Assembly: GCA_035651755.1 (NCBI GenBank)
Contig: DASRFA010000050.1
Location: forward strand, 1-64,000
Direction: 5' to 3'
Length of the DNA stretch: 64,000 bases
Source of the DNA: DASRFA01 sp035651755
GTDB lineage: Bacteria; Desulfobacterota; Binatia; UBA12015
In this document: positions 41,806 through 50,424 of the stretch, piece after piece
How positions within the stretch are numbered: position 1 is the stretch's first letter
Layout: every line of letters starts with the position of its first letter
Position numbers and translations under genes: made by a program
Notes under the pieces: generated by a model
The model's database searches: none
Told to the model about the DNA's origin: nothing
The model's input: only the letters and a program-made list of their open reading frames with translations

Positions 41806-42822
41806 CTAGCCCATCGGGTAGAGAATCTCGCGGGTGATCGCGTCGCACGCGGCGCGGAGTTCTTCCGGGAGCGTCGTTTCCGCGCCGCGGACGAGGTCGT
41901 CGAGCTGCTCGGGCCGTGTGGCTCCGACGATCGTCGACCCGACGAAGTCGTGCGCGAGCGTCCACGCGACGCCGAGGGTGACGAGCGGGAGACCGGCGTC
42001 GGCCGCGATCGCGGCGAAGCGCCGCGTCGACTCGAGGGTCTTCGCGTTCACGAAGCGGCGGGCCATCGCCTGCGTGCGCGGGCTGTGCTCTCGGTACCAG
42101 GTGAAGCGCGCGCCGGCGGGCCAGGCGCCGTCGAGGTACTTGCCGGACAGGACGCCGCCCGCGATCGGGCTGTAGGGAAGGAGGCTCACCTGCTCGCGCC
42201 GGCACACCTCCGCGAGCGCGTCCTCGAAGCGGCGGTTCAGGAGGCTCCAGTTGTTCTGGATCGTCTCGTAGCGCGGGAGCCCGTGCGCGTCGGCCGCCCA
42301 GAGGCTCTTCGTGAGGCCGTACGCCGTCTGGTTGCTGCAACCGATCGCGCGCACCTTGCCCTCGTCGACGACGCGCGCGAGCCCTTCGAGGGTCTCCTCG
42401 ATCGGCAGGTCGGGATCCGGCCAGTGCGTCTGGTAGAGGTCGATGTAGTCGGTGCCGAGACGCGCGAGGCTCGCGTCCACGGCGCGCGCGATCGAGTGCC
42501 GGTCGAGCGCGGTGCGGCCGTTCCGGACCGGCGCCTGGAACCAGCCGCCGCCCGGCCCCGCGACCTTGGTCGCGACGAAGACCGCGTCGCGCGGCTTGCC
42601 GGCGAGCCACTTGCCGACGATCTCCTCGCTCCGCCCGGCCCAGCCGCGATCCGGCGGCACGGGATACACCTCGGCGACGTCGAGGAAGTCGATCCCGGCG
42701 TCGTACGCGCGGTCGAGGATCCGAAGGCTCGTCGCCTCGTCGGCCATCGAGCCGAACGTCATCGTGCCGAGGCAGATCTCCGAGACCACCAATCCCGAGC
42801 GCCCGAGCCGTCGCCGCTTCAT
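41806..42822 (-). CDS. Aldo/keto reductase
   Basis: 338 residues from ATG 42822, with GGGAGGTGACG upstream; a longer in-frame start is rejected. Catalytic tetrad visible: Asp48 (DVAEVY), Tyr53, Lys86 (VATKV), His133 (YQTHWPDP). It also has IGCSN and the NADPH-binding GATRPEQLDDLV-like end (STIVGATRPEQL). NADPH-dependent reduction of a carbonyl; substrate unknown. First gene of a pair with the YfhO-like protein. Confidence 0.92.
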   Translation of the reverse strand: MKRRRLGRSGLVVSEICLGTMTFGSMADEATSLRILDRAYDAGIDFLDVAEVYPVPPDRGWAGRSEEIVGKWLAGKPRDAVFVATKVAGPGGGWFQAPVRNGRTALDRHSIARAVDASLARLGTDYIDLYQTHWPDPDLPIEETLEGLARVVDEGKVRAIGCSNQTAYGLTKSLWAADAHGLPRYETIQNNWSLLNRRFEDALAEVCRREQVSLLPYSPIAGGVLSGKYLDGAWPAGARFTWYREHSPRTQAMARRFVNAKTLESTRRFAAIAADAGLPLVTLGVAWTLAHDFVGSTIVGATRPEQLDDLVRGAETTLPEELRAACDAITREILYPMG

Positions 42823-42957
42823 CGTCACCTCCCTCGATCGCGAGCGCGCGAGCTTAGCGAATGCCCGCCGTGGCCTGCGAACAGTGTTCGATGCAATGTA
42901 ACGCCCCGTACATCGGGCGTTCACGACCAACCCGCCCGCCGTGAAGGGAGGACGTAG

Positions 42958-43376
42958 ATGCCGACCGTGAAGATCGTAGCGATCGCGCTGGCCGCACTCG
43001 TGATTGCCGTGCCGGCTTCGGCGCTCGACTGTGCTTCTACCCGACGTCACTGGTCTTCGTTGCGAAGAGCTACAAGAGACCTTCGAGAGGGAAGTGCCGT
43101 TCGTTGACCGGATACGAGGGGTCGACGTCGGTTCCCCACGCGGCCACCGGGACGGCATGCTTGAACGCAGCCGGCACACAGCTCTACGTCAATTGGAACG
43201 TCCTGCGCGACGAAGGGACGGACATCGCATTCTACAGCGTGAGGATGAAGCTGCCCTATCCCTCCCTGACCGGTGGCTTCACCACGTTCTGCAGCAGCAG
43301 CGCGATCGCGGGGATCAATTGCGGCGCCAATTCCCCGGAGTCCGCCTTCCCGTGCGTGCCGGCGCCGCTCCCGTGA
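42958..43376 (+). pseudogene. Small secreted Cys-containing protein with a frameshift
   Basis: ATG 42958 has a perfect GGGAGG 6 bases upstream and opens a clean signal peptide (KIVAIALAALVIAVPASALD). After codon 24 the frame closes at 43108-43110. The neighbouring frame, entered at 43032, carries on coherently: CFYPTSLVFVAKSYKRPSRG, KCRSLTGYEGSTSVPHAATG, TACLNAAGTQLYVNWNVLRD ... FCSSSAIAGINCGANSPES ... CVPAPLP. Only this spliced reading makes sense: about 139 residues with seven or so Cys. A one-base deletion (mutation or assembly error) at about 43029-43032 explains it. No family recognised. Confidence 0.65.
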
Positions 43377-43508
43377 CGAGAACGGTCGGCGCTGTATCGC
43401 TCGATTTCGGTTCGGACACGACCCACGGGCAGAGGTGACTTGTCGGCCGGCGGTCCGATCGCCATACTGCGCGCCGCCCGGCCTCTGCCGCGATCCCACC
43501 CAGGTTCG

Positions 43509-45029
43509 ATGACCGAAAGTTCCGAAGAGCTGCGCCGCCGCGCGCCCGACCCGACTTCCGGCGCCGCCGTCGTGATCGGCGGCGGCATCACCGGGCTCGC
43601 CGCCGCGCTCGTGCTGTCGGCGCGCTTCGCTCGCGTGACGATCCTCGAGCGCGATCTCGAGCCCGACGCCGCGACCCCGCGCGAGGCTTTCGACGTCTGG
43701 CGGCGCCGTGGCGCCGTGCAGGTGCGGCACTCGCACGCCTTCCTCGGCCGCCTCCGGAACCTGCTGCGCGACCGCCACCCCGACCTGCTGGCCGCGCTCG
43801 TCGACGCCGGAGCGCGCGAGCTCCGCATGCTGGACTTCCCGCCCGTCACGCTCGGACCCGTCCCGCCGGAGCCGGGCGACGACGACCTCGTCATGCTCGG
43901 CTGCCGGCGCATCACGTTCGAATGGGTCCTCCGCCGGTACCTCCGGGCGCGTGCGAACGTCGACATCGTCGCGGGCGCGCTCGTCGACGGGCTCGTCGCC
44001 GAGCCCGGGGATCCGCCGCGCGTCACCGGCGTGCGGTTCAGGGTGGACGGGGACGCGCGCGAGCTCACCGCTGCCATCGTCGTCGACGCGAGCGGGCGTC
44101 AATCACCGGCGCCGCGCTGGCTCGAGGAGATCGGCGCGCGCGCACCGAGGGAGGAGACGGATCCCTCGGGCATCGTCTACTACACGCGCTTCTATCGCCT
44201 GCGGCCCGGCGCCGAGGAGCCCGCGCCCGATCGCCATCCCGGCGCGGCCGACTACAACTGGATCAAGTTCGCGATCTTCCCGACCGACGATCGCACGTTC
44301 TCGATCACACTGGCGGCGCCGCTCGCATTTCCCGAGATGAAGGTGCTCGCGCGCACCGCCGCGTTCGACGAGGTCGCGCGCTCGCTGCCGGCGGTCGCTC
44401 GCTGGATCGACCCGGCGCGCGCCGAGCCGATCGGCGATCCCGAGCGTCCCGTCCAGGCGATGGGCGGCCTCATCAATCGCCTGCGGCGCTTCTGCGACGA
44501 GCGCGGGCCGCTGGCACTGGGCCTCTTCGCGCTCGGCGACGCCGCGTACTGCACCAACCCGCTCTACGGGCGCGGCTGCGCCCAGGGCTTCCTCCACGCC
44601 GAGATGCTGGGAGAGGCGCTCGACCGGCATGGCGCGGACCTCGCGGCCGCCGCGCGGGCGCTCGACGCCGCCGCCCGGCGCGAGATCGAGCCGTTCTACC
44701 GGGCGTCGGTGATCGCGGACCGCGAGGCGGTCCGCAAAGCCGAAGGTCGGCGATCGCGCAGCTGGCGCGCGCGCCTCGCGCAGCGCTTCTTCGAGGACGG
44801 CGTCGCGGTCGCGACGCGCTGCGATCCCGTCGTCTATCGCGCCTTCGTGCGCATGATGAACATGCTCGAGACGCCGGAGGTCGCGTTCGGGCGGAGGAGC
44901 GTGGTCCTGCGGTCGCTCCGCGTGTGGATGCGCGGGCGCCGGCGGAACCGGGCGTACGCGATCCCCGATGGACCCGATCGCGCCGAGGTGCTCGCGCGCT
45001 GCGAACGAGCGCTCGCGCGCGAGACCTGA
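43509..45029 (+). CDS. FAD-dependent oxidoreductase (geranylgeranyl-reductase/monooxygenase-like)
   Basis: 506 residues from ATG 43509. FAD-binding landmarks: VVIGGGITGLAAALVLSARF then ILERD, a second motif VVDASGRQSPA, and GDAAYCTNPLYGRGCAQGF, the GD motif near the flavin ribityl chain. The layout resembles FAD-linked hydroxylases and geranylgeranyl reductases. The last ~100 residues are helical and basic. Substrate unknown; a hydrophobic substrate is likely by family. Confidence 0.85.
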   Translation: MTESSEELRRRAPDPTSGAAVVIGGGITGLAAALVLSARFARVTILERDLEPDAATPREAFDVWRRRGAVQVRHSHAFLGRLRNLLRDRHPDLLAALVDAGARELRMLDFPPVTLGPVPPEPGDDDLVMLGCRRITFEWVLRRYLRARANVDIVAGALVDGLVAEPGDPPRVTGVRFRVDGDARELTAAIVVDASGRQSPAPRWLEEIGARAPREETDPSGIVYYTRFYRLRPGAEEPAPDRHPGAADYNWIKFAIFPTDDRTFSITLAAPLAFPEMKVLARTAAFDEVARSLPAVARWIDPARAEPIGDPERPVQAMGGLINRLRRFCDERGPLALGLFALGDAAYCTNPLYGRGCAQGFLHAEMLGEALDRHGADLAAAARALDAAARREIEPFYRASVIADREAVRKAEGRRSRSWRARLAQRFFEDGVAVATRCDPVVYRAFVRMMNMLETPEVAFGRRSVVLRSLRVWMRGRRRNRAYAIPDGPDRAEVLARCERALARET

Positions 45030-45041
45030 GCGCCGAGCCCC

Positions 45042-45081
45042 GCGGCTCGCGTGCGGTCGAGGTCATCCGCACGCGAGCCGC
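45042..45081. terminator. Bidirectional terminator hairpin between convergent genes
   Basis: A perfect 15-bp stem, GCGGCTCGCGTGCGG (45042-45056) with CCGCACGCGAGCCGC (45067-45081), with a 10-base loop. It sits in the 59-base gap between the FAD oxidoreductase stop and the stop of the convergent secreted-protein gene. No T-tract on either side. Confidence 0.6.
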
Positions 45082-45088
45082 ACGCGCG

Positions 45089-45877
45089 TCACTCCTGGCA
45101 GTAGATCGCGGGCGTCGACGTGCCCGAAAACGCCGTCGCGGCGTCGACCGCGCTCTGCGCGTTCGCCGGCGGCAAGCAGGCCGGGAGCTTCTGCATCTGG
45201 TCGAGGTCCGCGATCGCTGCCGCCGCGTGGTCCGAGATCTTGTCGAAGCAGCGCTGGATCTTGTCGAGGGTGTACTGGTCGAGCGTGCCGCCGTTCCGGA
45301 GCGCGTACGACGCCGCCCTCGAGTAGCACTTGTCCGCGGACAGCTGCGCCTTGAGGACGATCTTCGCGACCTCGTTCTCGCCGATGACCTCGCGCTTCTC
45401 GTCCGGGATGTTGAACCCGGTGACGGGATCCGGCGCGGCGCTGTCGCCATCGCAATAGACGGCGCTCACGCTCGAAGCGTGCTGGTTGTCGACGGCCGTC
45501 TTCTGCGCGTCGATCCCGGTCTGGTCGAGGCAGGAGGGAGTGCCCTTCAGGAGGAGCCTGTCGCGATGGCCGGCGTACCAGTCGTTCGCGTACTGCACGC
45601 ACCCCTGCCAGCTCGCCTGGATGTCGGGGACCTTGTGCTGGTTCTGCGGCGTGTACGCGAGCTGGAGGTTCACGAGGGCGATCGCGTCGCACTTGACGCG
45701 CTTCTTCAGATAATCCCCGAGGAGCTTCTTGACGTACTCTTCCTGCTTGAGGACGTACTTGTCCGGGGCGACGAAGCCGCCGCTCGCGAACGGCGGGTTC
45801 GGAAGCGTGGTGGCGAAGCCGGCGGCGGGAACCAAAAGCAGAGCAAACCCACACGAAGCGACCAGGTGTCGCAGCAT
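45089..45877 (-). CDS. Secreted protein of unknown family, Cys-containing
   Basis: 262 residues. ATG 45877 is preceded by GGGAGGG. Signal peptide MLRHLVASCGFALLLVPAAG then FATTLPNPPF. The mature part is mostly helical, with eight or so Cys spread through it (for example KCDAIA, GCVQYANDW, SCLDQTG, YCDGDS, KCYSRA, RCFDKI, ACLPPA and YCQE at the end), suggesting disulfides in the periplasm or outside. No recognisable domain. Confidence 0.72.
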   Translation of the reverse strand: MLRHLVASCGFALLLVPAAGFATTLPNPPFASGGFVAPDKYVLKQEEYVKKLLGDYLKKRVKCDAIALVNLQLAYTPQNQHKVPDIQASWQGCVQYANDWYAGHRDRLLLKGTPSCLDQTGIDAQKTAVDNQHASSVSAVYCDGDSAAPDPVTGFNIPDEKREVIGENEVAKIVLKAQLSADKCYSRAASYALRNGGTLDQYTLDKIQRCFDKISDHAAAAIADLDQMQKLPACLPPANAQSAVDAATAFSGTSTPAIYCQE

Positions 45878-45976
45878 GGCCGAACCCTCCCTGTCTTAGC
45901 CCCACCGAACGCATAGCTTCGCGCATGGGTTAGCGCAATCGCCAAAAAAATACGGCTGGGCAGCCGAGCGCTGGCT

Positions 45977-48900
45977 TCACGCCGATTCGGACGCGAAAGC
46001 GGCCGCCTCGCGTGCGATCGCGCCCATTCCGAGCTCGCGTGCGAGGTTCTCCGCGTCGCGCGCGGCATCGCGCGCGGCGGCCGGAACGGCCCGCCGGCGG
46101 CCCGTCCGCGACCGCGCGGCGAGCGTCCGGGCCTGATCGAGGCGCGTGATCGCGAGCCAGGGGAGGGCCCCCATACGGTCGTGCTCCGCGCGCGCCCGCT
46201 CGAGGAGCGCGGCCGCTTCGTCCCATCGCCCGAGTGTCCGCGCGAGGAGGCCGAGAGGCCGGGTGCCGTGGCCGAGCGACGCGAGGTTCGGCCCGACGCC
46301 GATCACGCGCTCCGCGTACGGCCGGAAGAGCGCTTCGAGCGTCGCGGCCGCGCGCTCGTCAGCGAGGCCGGCGCACACCTCCGCGGCGGTCGCGATGCAG
46401 ATGAGCCACACGGAATCGCGCGCGATCTGCCGGAAGCCCTCGGCCGCCAGCACGTCGAGGTCGGCGCGCGCGCCGGCGACGTCGCCCGACCGCAGCCGGA
46501 CGAGGGCGAGCGTCGCGCGCGTCGAGTGCTGGTCCGGGCTCCGCTCGATCCAGGCGCTGGCCATCGTCGCCGCTTCCGCGAGCCGTCCTTCGAGGACGCG
46601 CAGCTGGAGCCGCTGGACGCCGAAGACCGGGAGGACGTTCGGGTGGTCCATGCGCCGCCCGAAGGCGGCGGCGCGCCCGATCAGCCGATCCGCCTCCGCG
46701 AGCCGGCCGTCCTGCGCCGCGCGCAGCGCCGCCAGGCGGAGCGCGAACCAGCAGAACCACGGGATCCCCGCTTCGTCCGCGAGCGCCTCGAAGTCGGCGA
46801 GCGCCTCGCCCGCCTCCGCGACGTCGCCGGCCTCGTGCAGGTCGGCGATGCGCAGCAGCTGCAGGTCGAGGGCTTGCTCCTTCGTCGTCGCGCGCCGCGC
46901 CAGCTCGCCGAGGTGGGCGGCCTCGGAGCGCAGCTCGTCGACCGCTTCCCGGCCCGAGAAGCCCCAGCGCGTGTAGCGAAGCACGCCGAGCAGGACGTCG
47001 GGGTCGTCGAGCCCGCGCGCGATCGCGATCGCGTCGCGGGCGAGCGGCTCGCGCCGCTCGTGTGCGCCGGCGATCGGCGACAGCGCCGCGTCGAGCCGCG
47101 CGAGCAGCAGCGCGCGCAGCGCGACGTCGGCGGGCGGCACGCCGTCGAGCGCCTCCTCGAGGAGGGCGACCAGTTCTTCGTCGACGCGCGACACGACGTG
47201 ATGCCCGCGACCCATCCCGAGCGCGGCCCGCGCGAACAGGTCGTGCGCTTCGGCGGCGCGCGCGAGCTCCGCGGCGCGCGCGAAGGTCGCGCGCGCGTCG
47301 CCGAGCGCGCCGCTCCGCTCTTCGGCCTCGCCGAGCGCCACGAGGACGCGGCAGCGCTCGCGCAGCGGCGCTTCCGGTGCGTGCGCGAGCGCCTCGAGCG
47401 CGAGCCGATAGTGCGCCGCCGCCTCGGCGTGCGCGTGCACGCGCTCGGCGCGCTCCGCCGCCTTCAGCGAGTGCGCGATCGCGCGCTCGACGCCCGCGGC
47501 GCCGGCGTCGAGGAAGTGGCGCGCGGTCTCCGCCGGGCTCGCGCCGATTCGCTCCTGCCATTCGCCGATCGCGCGGTGGAGCGCGGCGCGGCGCGACGGT
47601 CCGAGGCGTGCATGCAGCACCTCGCGGTGGAGCGCGTGCGCGAACGCGAACCGGCCGGACACCTCGCCATCGGGCAGCGCGGCGCTCCCGAGCGAGCGCA
47701 GGAACTGCCCGCGGCGCGCCTCGCCTTCGCACACCACCTCGACCTGCGCCGGCGGCGCGTCGAGCGCGGCCGCGACGGCCGCTGCGGCGAACTCGCCGCC
47801 AGCGACGCTCGCCGCCTCGAGCACGCGCGCGTCGTCCGCCGACAATCGCTCGAGCTGCTGCTCGATCATCTGCCGGAGTCCCTCCGGCACCTCGTCCCCG
47901 AGCTTCGCGCGCGACACGCGCCACGACGCCGCGCCGCCCACGGCGGTGAGCCAGCCGCGCTCGAGCATCTGGTCGACGAGGCTCACGACGAAGAGCGGGT
48001 TGCCGGCCGTGCGCTCGAGGACGGCTTCGGCCAGGCCCGCCGGCAGGTCGCGGACCCCGAGCCGGCGCTCGAGGTAGAGCGCGACGTGGCCGCGCTCGAG
48101 GAAAGGAAGGCACAGCTCGGCGGCGAGGCGCTGCATCTCGAGCCGATGCTTGACGACCTTCAAAGGATGCCCGGTGACGATCACGTCGACCGGGCGGTAG
48201 GTGCCGACGACCAGGAGGCGCGCCGGCGCCCGGCGATGCGCGAGCAGGGACAGCACGTCGACCGTCGACGGATCGCTCCAGTGGAGGTCCTCGAGCGCGA
48301 GCACGAGCGCGCGGTCCCGGGTGAGCGCCTCGAGAGCCTCGGCGAGCTCGCGCAGCATGCGCTCGCGGGTCGTGCCTTGGAGCTCGCGCTGGAGCGTCTC
48401 GCGATCGCTCGCGGAGAGGAGCCACGGGAGCTGCGTGAGCCAGGTCGGCGCGACGCGGCGGAGCGCGTCCGTGACCGGCTCCGCGTCCGGGCCGCGCGCG
48501 AGCTGGGCGAGCGCTTCGAGGATCGGGAGGTAGGCCTCGCCGCCGCCGTGGTGCTCGAGGCACTGGCCGCGCGCGACGAGCGCGCAGCCGGACGGGATCG
48601 CGGCGAGGAAGGCGTCGACCAGCGAGCTCTTGCCGATCCCGGCCTCGCCGCTGACGAACACGATCCGGCGCCGACCCGCGCTCGCGGCGCGGAGCGCTTC
48701 GGCGAGCTGCGACAGCTCGCGCTCGCGGCCGATCGGCGCCTCCGCCGCCGCGATCGCTTCGATCGCCGCGGACGCAGCCGGGGTCGCGAGCTCGCCCGCG
48801 CGCGGACGCTTCGCGCCGGGCGCGCCGTCGGCGCCCGCGGCGAGCGCGCCGCCGTCGCCGACCGCGTCCGCGCGCACCTCCGCGATGAAGCGGTACCCTC

Positions 48901-49183
48901 GGCGGTGCACGGTCTCGATGAAGCGCGGCGCCTCCGCCTCGTCCTGGAGCAGGGCGCGGATCTCGCGCACGCGGACCTTGAGGACGCCGTCCGCGACGTA
49001 CGTGTCCGGCCAGATCGCTTCCAGGAGCTCGTCCTTCGTCACGAGGCGGCCGGCGTGCTCGACCAGGTAGTGGAGGACCGCGAAGCTCTTGGGCGGCATC
49101 GCCAGGCGGCGATCGCCGTGCCAGAGCGATTCGTCGCGTACGTCGAGGCGGTAGGGGCCGAAGGCGAGGCGCGGACCGCCCAC
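45977..49183 (-). CDS. Winged-helix transcriptional regulator with AAA-type ATPase and TPR domains
   Basis: 1068 residues, GTG start. Residues 1-105 are an OmpR/CadC-type winged helix (FGPYRLDVRDESLWHGDRRL ... VLKVRVREIRALLQDE ... RGYRFIAEV). From about 150 comes a STAND/AAA-like ATPase: Walker A GEAGIGKSS (179-187), Walker B LALEDLHWSD. The C-terminal half (from about 560) is TPR-like helical repeats. It is a single-protein sensor-regulator of the SARP/MalT style, where ATP state and a ligand or partner control DNA binding. Divergent from a small ORF at 49275; that gap may hold its site. Confidence 0.9.
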   Translation of the reverse strand: MGGPRLAFGPYRLDVRDESLWHGDRRLAMPPKSFAVLHYLVEHAGRLVTKDELLEAIWPDTYVADGVLKVRVREIRALLQDEAEAPRFIETVHRRGYRFIAEVRADAVGDGGALAAGADGAPGAKRPRAGELATPAASAAIEAIAAAEAPIGRERELSQLAEALRAASAGRRRIVFVSGEAGIGKSSLVDAFLAAIPSGCALVARGQCLEHHGGGEAYLPILEALAQLARGPDAEPVTDALRRVAPTWLTQLPWLLSASDRETLQRELQGTTRERMLRELAEALEALTRDRALVLALEDLHWSDPSTVDVLSLLAHRRAPARLLVVGTYRPVDVIVTGHPLKVVKHRLEMQRLAAELCLPFLERGHVALYLERRLGVRDLPAGLAEAVLERTAGNPLFVVSLVDQMLERGWLTAVGGAASWRVSRAKLGDEVPEGLRQMIEQQLERLSADDARVLEAASVAGGEFAAAAVAAALDAPPAQVEVVCEGEARRGQFLRSLGSAALPDGEVSGRFAFAHALHREVLHARLGPSRRAALHRAIGEWQERIGASPAETARHFLDAGAAGVERAIAHSLKAAERAERVHAHAEAAAHYRLALEALAHAPEAPLRERCRVLVALGEAEERSGALGDARATFARAAELARAAEAHDLFARAALGMGRGHHVVSRVDEELVALLEEALDGVPPADVALRALLLARLDAALSPIAGAHERREPLARDAIAIARGLDDPDVLLGVLRYTRWGFSGREAVDELRSEAAHLGELARRATTKEQALDLQLLRIADLHEAGDVAEAGEALADFEALADEAGIPWFCWFALRLAALRAAQDGRLAEADRLIGRAAAFGRRMDHPNVLPVFGVQRLQLRVLEGRLAEAATMASAWIERSPDQHSTRATLALVRLRSGDVAGARADLDVLAAEGFRQIARDSVWLICIATAAEVCAGLADERAAATLEALFRPYAERVIGVGPNLASLGHGTRPLGLLARTLGRWDEAAALLERARAEHDRMGALPWLAITRLDQARTLAARSRTGRRRAVPAAARDAARDAENLARELGMGAIAREAAAFASESA

Positions 49184-49274
49184 GCCCGTCGTTCTACCGG
49201 GACCGTGAAAAGGCGTTCAACCCTTCCTGCCAACGCCGCCGGCCCGATCGTCACCGAATCGTGACCGGGCCGTC

Positions 49275-49538
49275 ATGACTCGCCGGGCGGGCTCGCCCTA
49301 TCGACGGGGCGTGAGGACCAAGGCGAAGGACGGAAGGGCCGGGATGCTGCCGCCCGAGGCGGCCTTCGTGCTGCAGCTGCAGTCCGGGGCCGCCATCGCG
49401 GGCGATCGGCTCGTCGGACGGGTCGAGCACGTGAAGTCGGGCCGGGCCGCGCGCTTTCGCTCGATCGACGAGCTGCTCGTGTTCATTCGAGGGACGCTCG
49501 CGTCGGCCGATCGGAAGCCGTCGCTCGACGATCCATGA
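49275..49538 (+). CDS. Small conserved hypothetical protein
   Basis: 87 residues. FVLQLQSGAAIAGDRLVGRV, EHVKSGRAARFRSIDELLVF and IRGTLAS form a compact alpha/beta domain that recurs in high-GC soil bacteria as a stand-alone ORF, often near regulators. It is divergent from the ATPase regulator with a 91-base gap, which suggests it is a target. No function known to me. Confidence 0.7.
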   Translation: MTRRAGSPYRRGVRTKAKDGRAGMLPPEAAFVLQLQSGAAIAGDRLVGRVEHVKSGRAARFRSIDELLVFIRGTLASADRKPSLDDP

Positions 49539-49630
49539 GGGCGGCGTCCCGCGCTCGCGAGGCCGGCATCGTGCGCACGGCGACGCGCCGCGGATTCGCC
49601 GGTCGCCGCCCTCGTGCTACGAGCCGCCGC

Positions 49631-50401
49631 ATGGCCGGGCGCCTCGCGGGCAAGGTCGCGATCGTCACGGGCGCGAGCCGGGGCATCGGCCGCGCGATCG
49701 CGGAGCGCTTCGCGCGCGAGGGCGCGGCCGTCGTGCTGGTGGCGCGCACGGCGGAGCGGCTCGACGAGGTCGCGGCCGGCATCGCGCGCGACGGCGGCTC
49801 GGCCGCGGTGCTCGCGGGCGACGCCACGACCGAGGCCGTGAACGCGCGCATGGTCGAGCTCGCGGAGCGGCGCTTCGGCCGCGTGACGACCCTGGTCGCG
49901 AACATGGGCGCCGACTTGACGGCGACGGTCGCGGACACGACGCCGGCCGACTGGAACGCGTGCCTCGCGAGCGACCTGAGCCATCTCCACCTCGGCGCGC
50001 GCGCCGCGCTGCCGTCGATGATCGCGGCCGGGGGCGGCGCGATCGTCGCGATCGCCTCGACGGCCGCGCTCCGGGGCATCCCGAATCACGCGGCTTACTG
50101 TGCCGCGAAGGCCGGGCTCGCGAGCCTCACGCGATCGATCGCAGTCGACTACGGGCGCCGCGGCGTGCGCGCGAACTGCATCTGCCCGGGCGCGATCGAG
50201 ACCGAGATGCTGGCCGCGTGGCTTCGCAGCTTCGGCGACGCCGAGGCCGACGTGCGCGCCCGGCTTCTCGCGCGCTCGCCGCTCGATCGCATGGGGCGCG
50301 CCGACGAGATCGCGAGCGTCGCCTGCTTCCTCGCCTCGGACGAGGCGTCCTACGTGACCGGCGTGGTCATCCCGGTCGACGGGGGCACGAGCGCGGCTTG
50401 A
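49631..50401 (+). CDS. Short-chain dehydrogenase/reductase (SDR)
   Basis: 256 residues from ATG 49631. Classical SDR: TGASRGIG cofactor motif (residues 14-21), NMGAD in place of NNAG, catalytic Ser in IASTAAL, YCAAK (Tyr/Lys), and PGAIETEM. Arg in VLVARTAERL favours NADP(H). C-terminal VTGVVIPVDGG is typical. The Asn of NNAG is retained as the first residue (NMG). Substrate unknown. Confidence 0.92.
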   Translation: MAGRLAGKVAIVTGASRGIGRAIAERFAREGAAVVLVARTAERLDEVAAGIARDGGSAAVLAGDATTEAVNARMVELAERRFGRVTTLVANMGADLTATVADTTPADWNACLASDLSHLHLGARAALPSMIAAGGGAIVAIASTAALRGIPNHAAYCAAKAGLASLTRSIAVDYGRRGVRANCICPGAIETEMLAAWLRSFGDAEADVRARLLARSPLDRMGRADEIASVACFLASDEASYVTGVVIPVDGGTSAA

Positions 50402-50424
50402 GACCCCGGCCGCGCGCGTCGCCG

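Noticed and set aside
43440..43508. Earlier start for the FAD oxidoreductase
   Set aside because: The added residues are low-complexity; the ATG at 43509 is closer to the flavin motif and more typical in length.
46181..49264. 1027-codon open frame on the plus strand opposite the ATPase regulator
   Set aside because: Antisense low-complexity frame; the minus-strand product has full winged-helix and Walker motifs.
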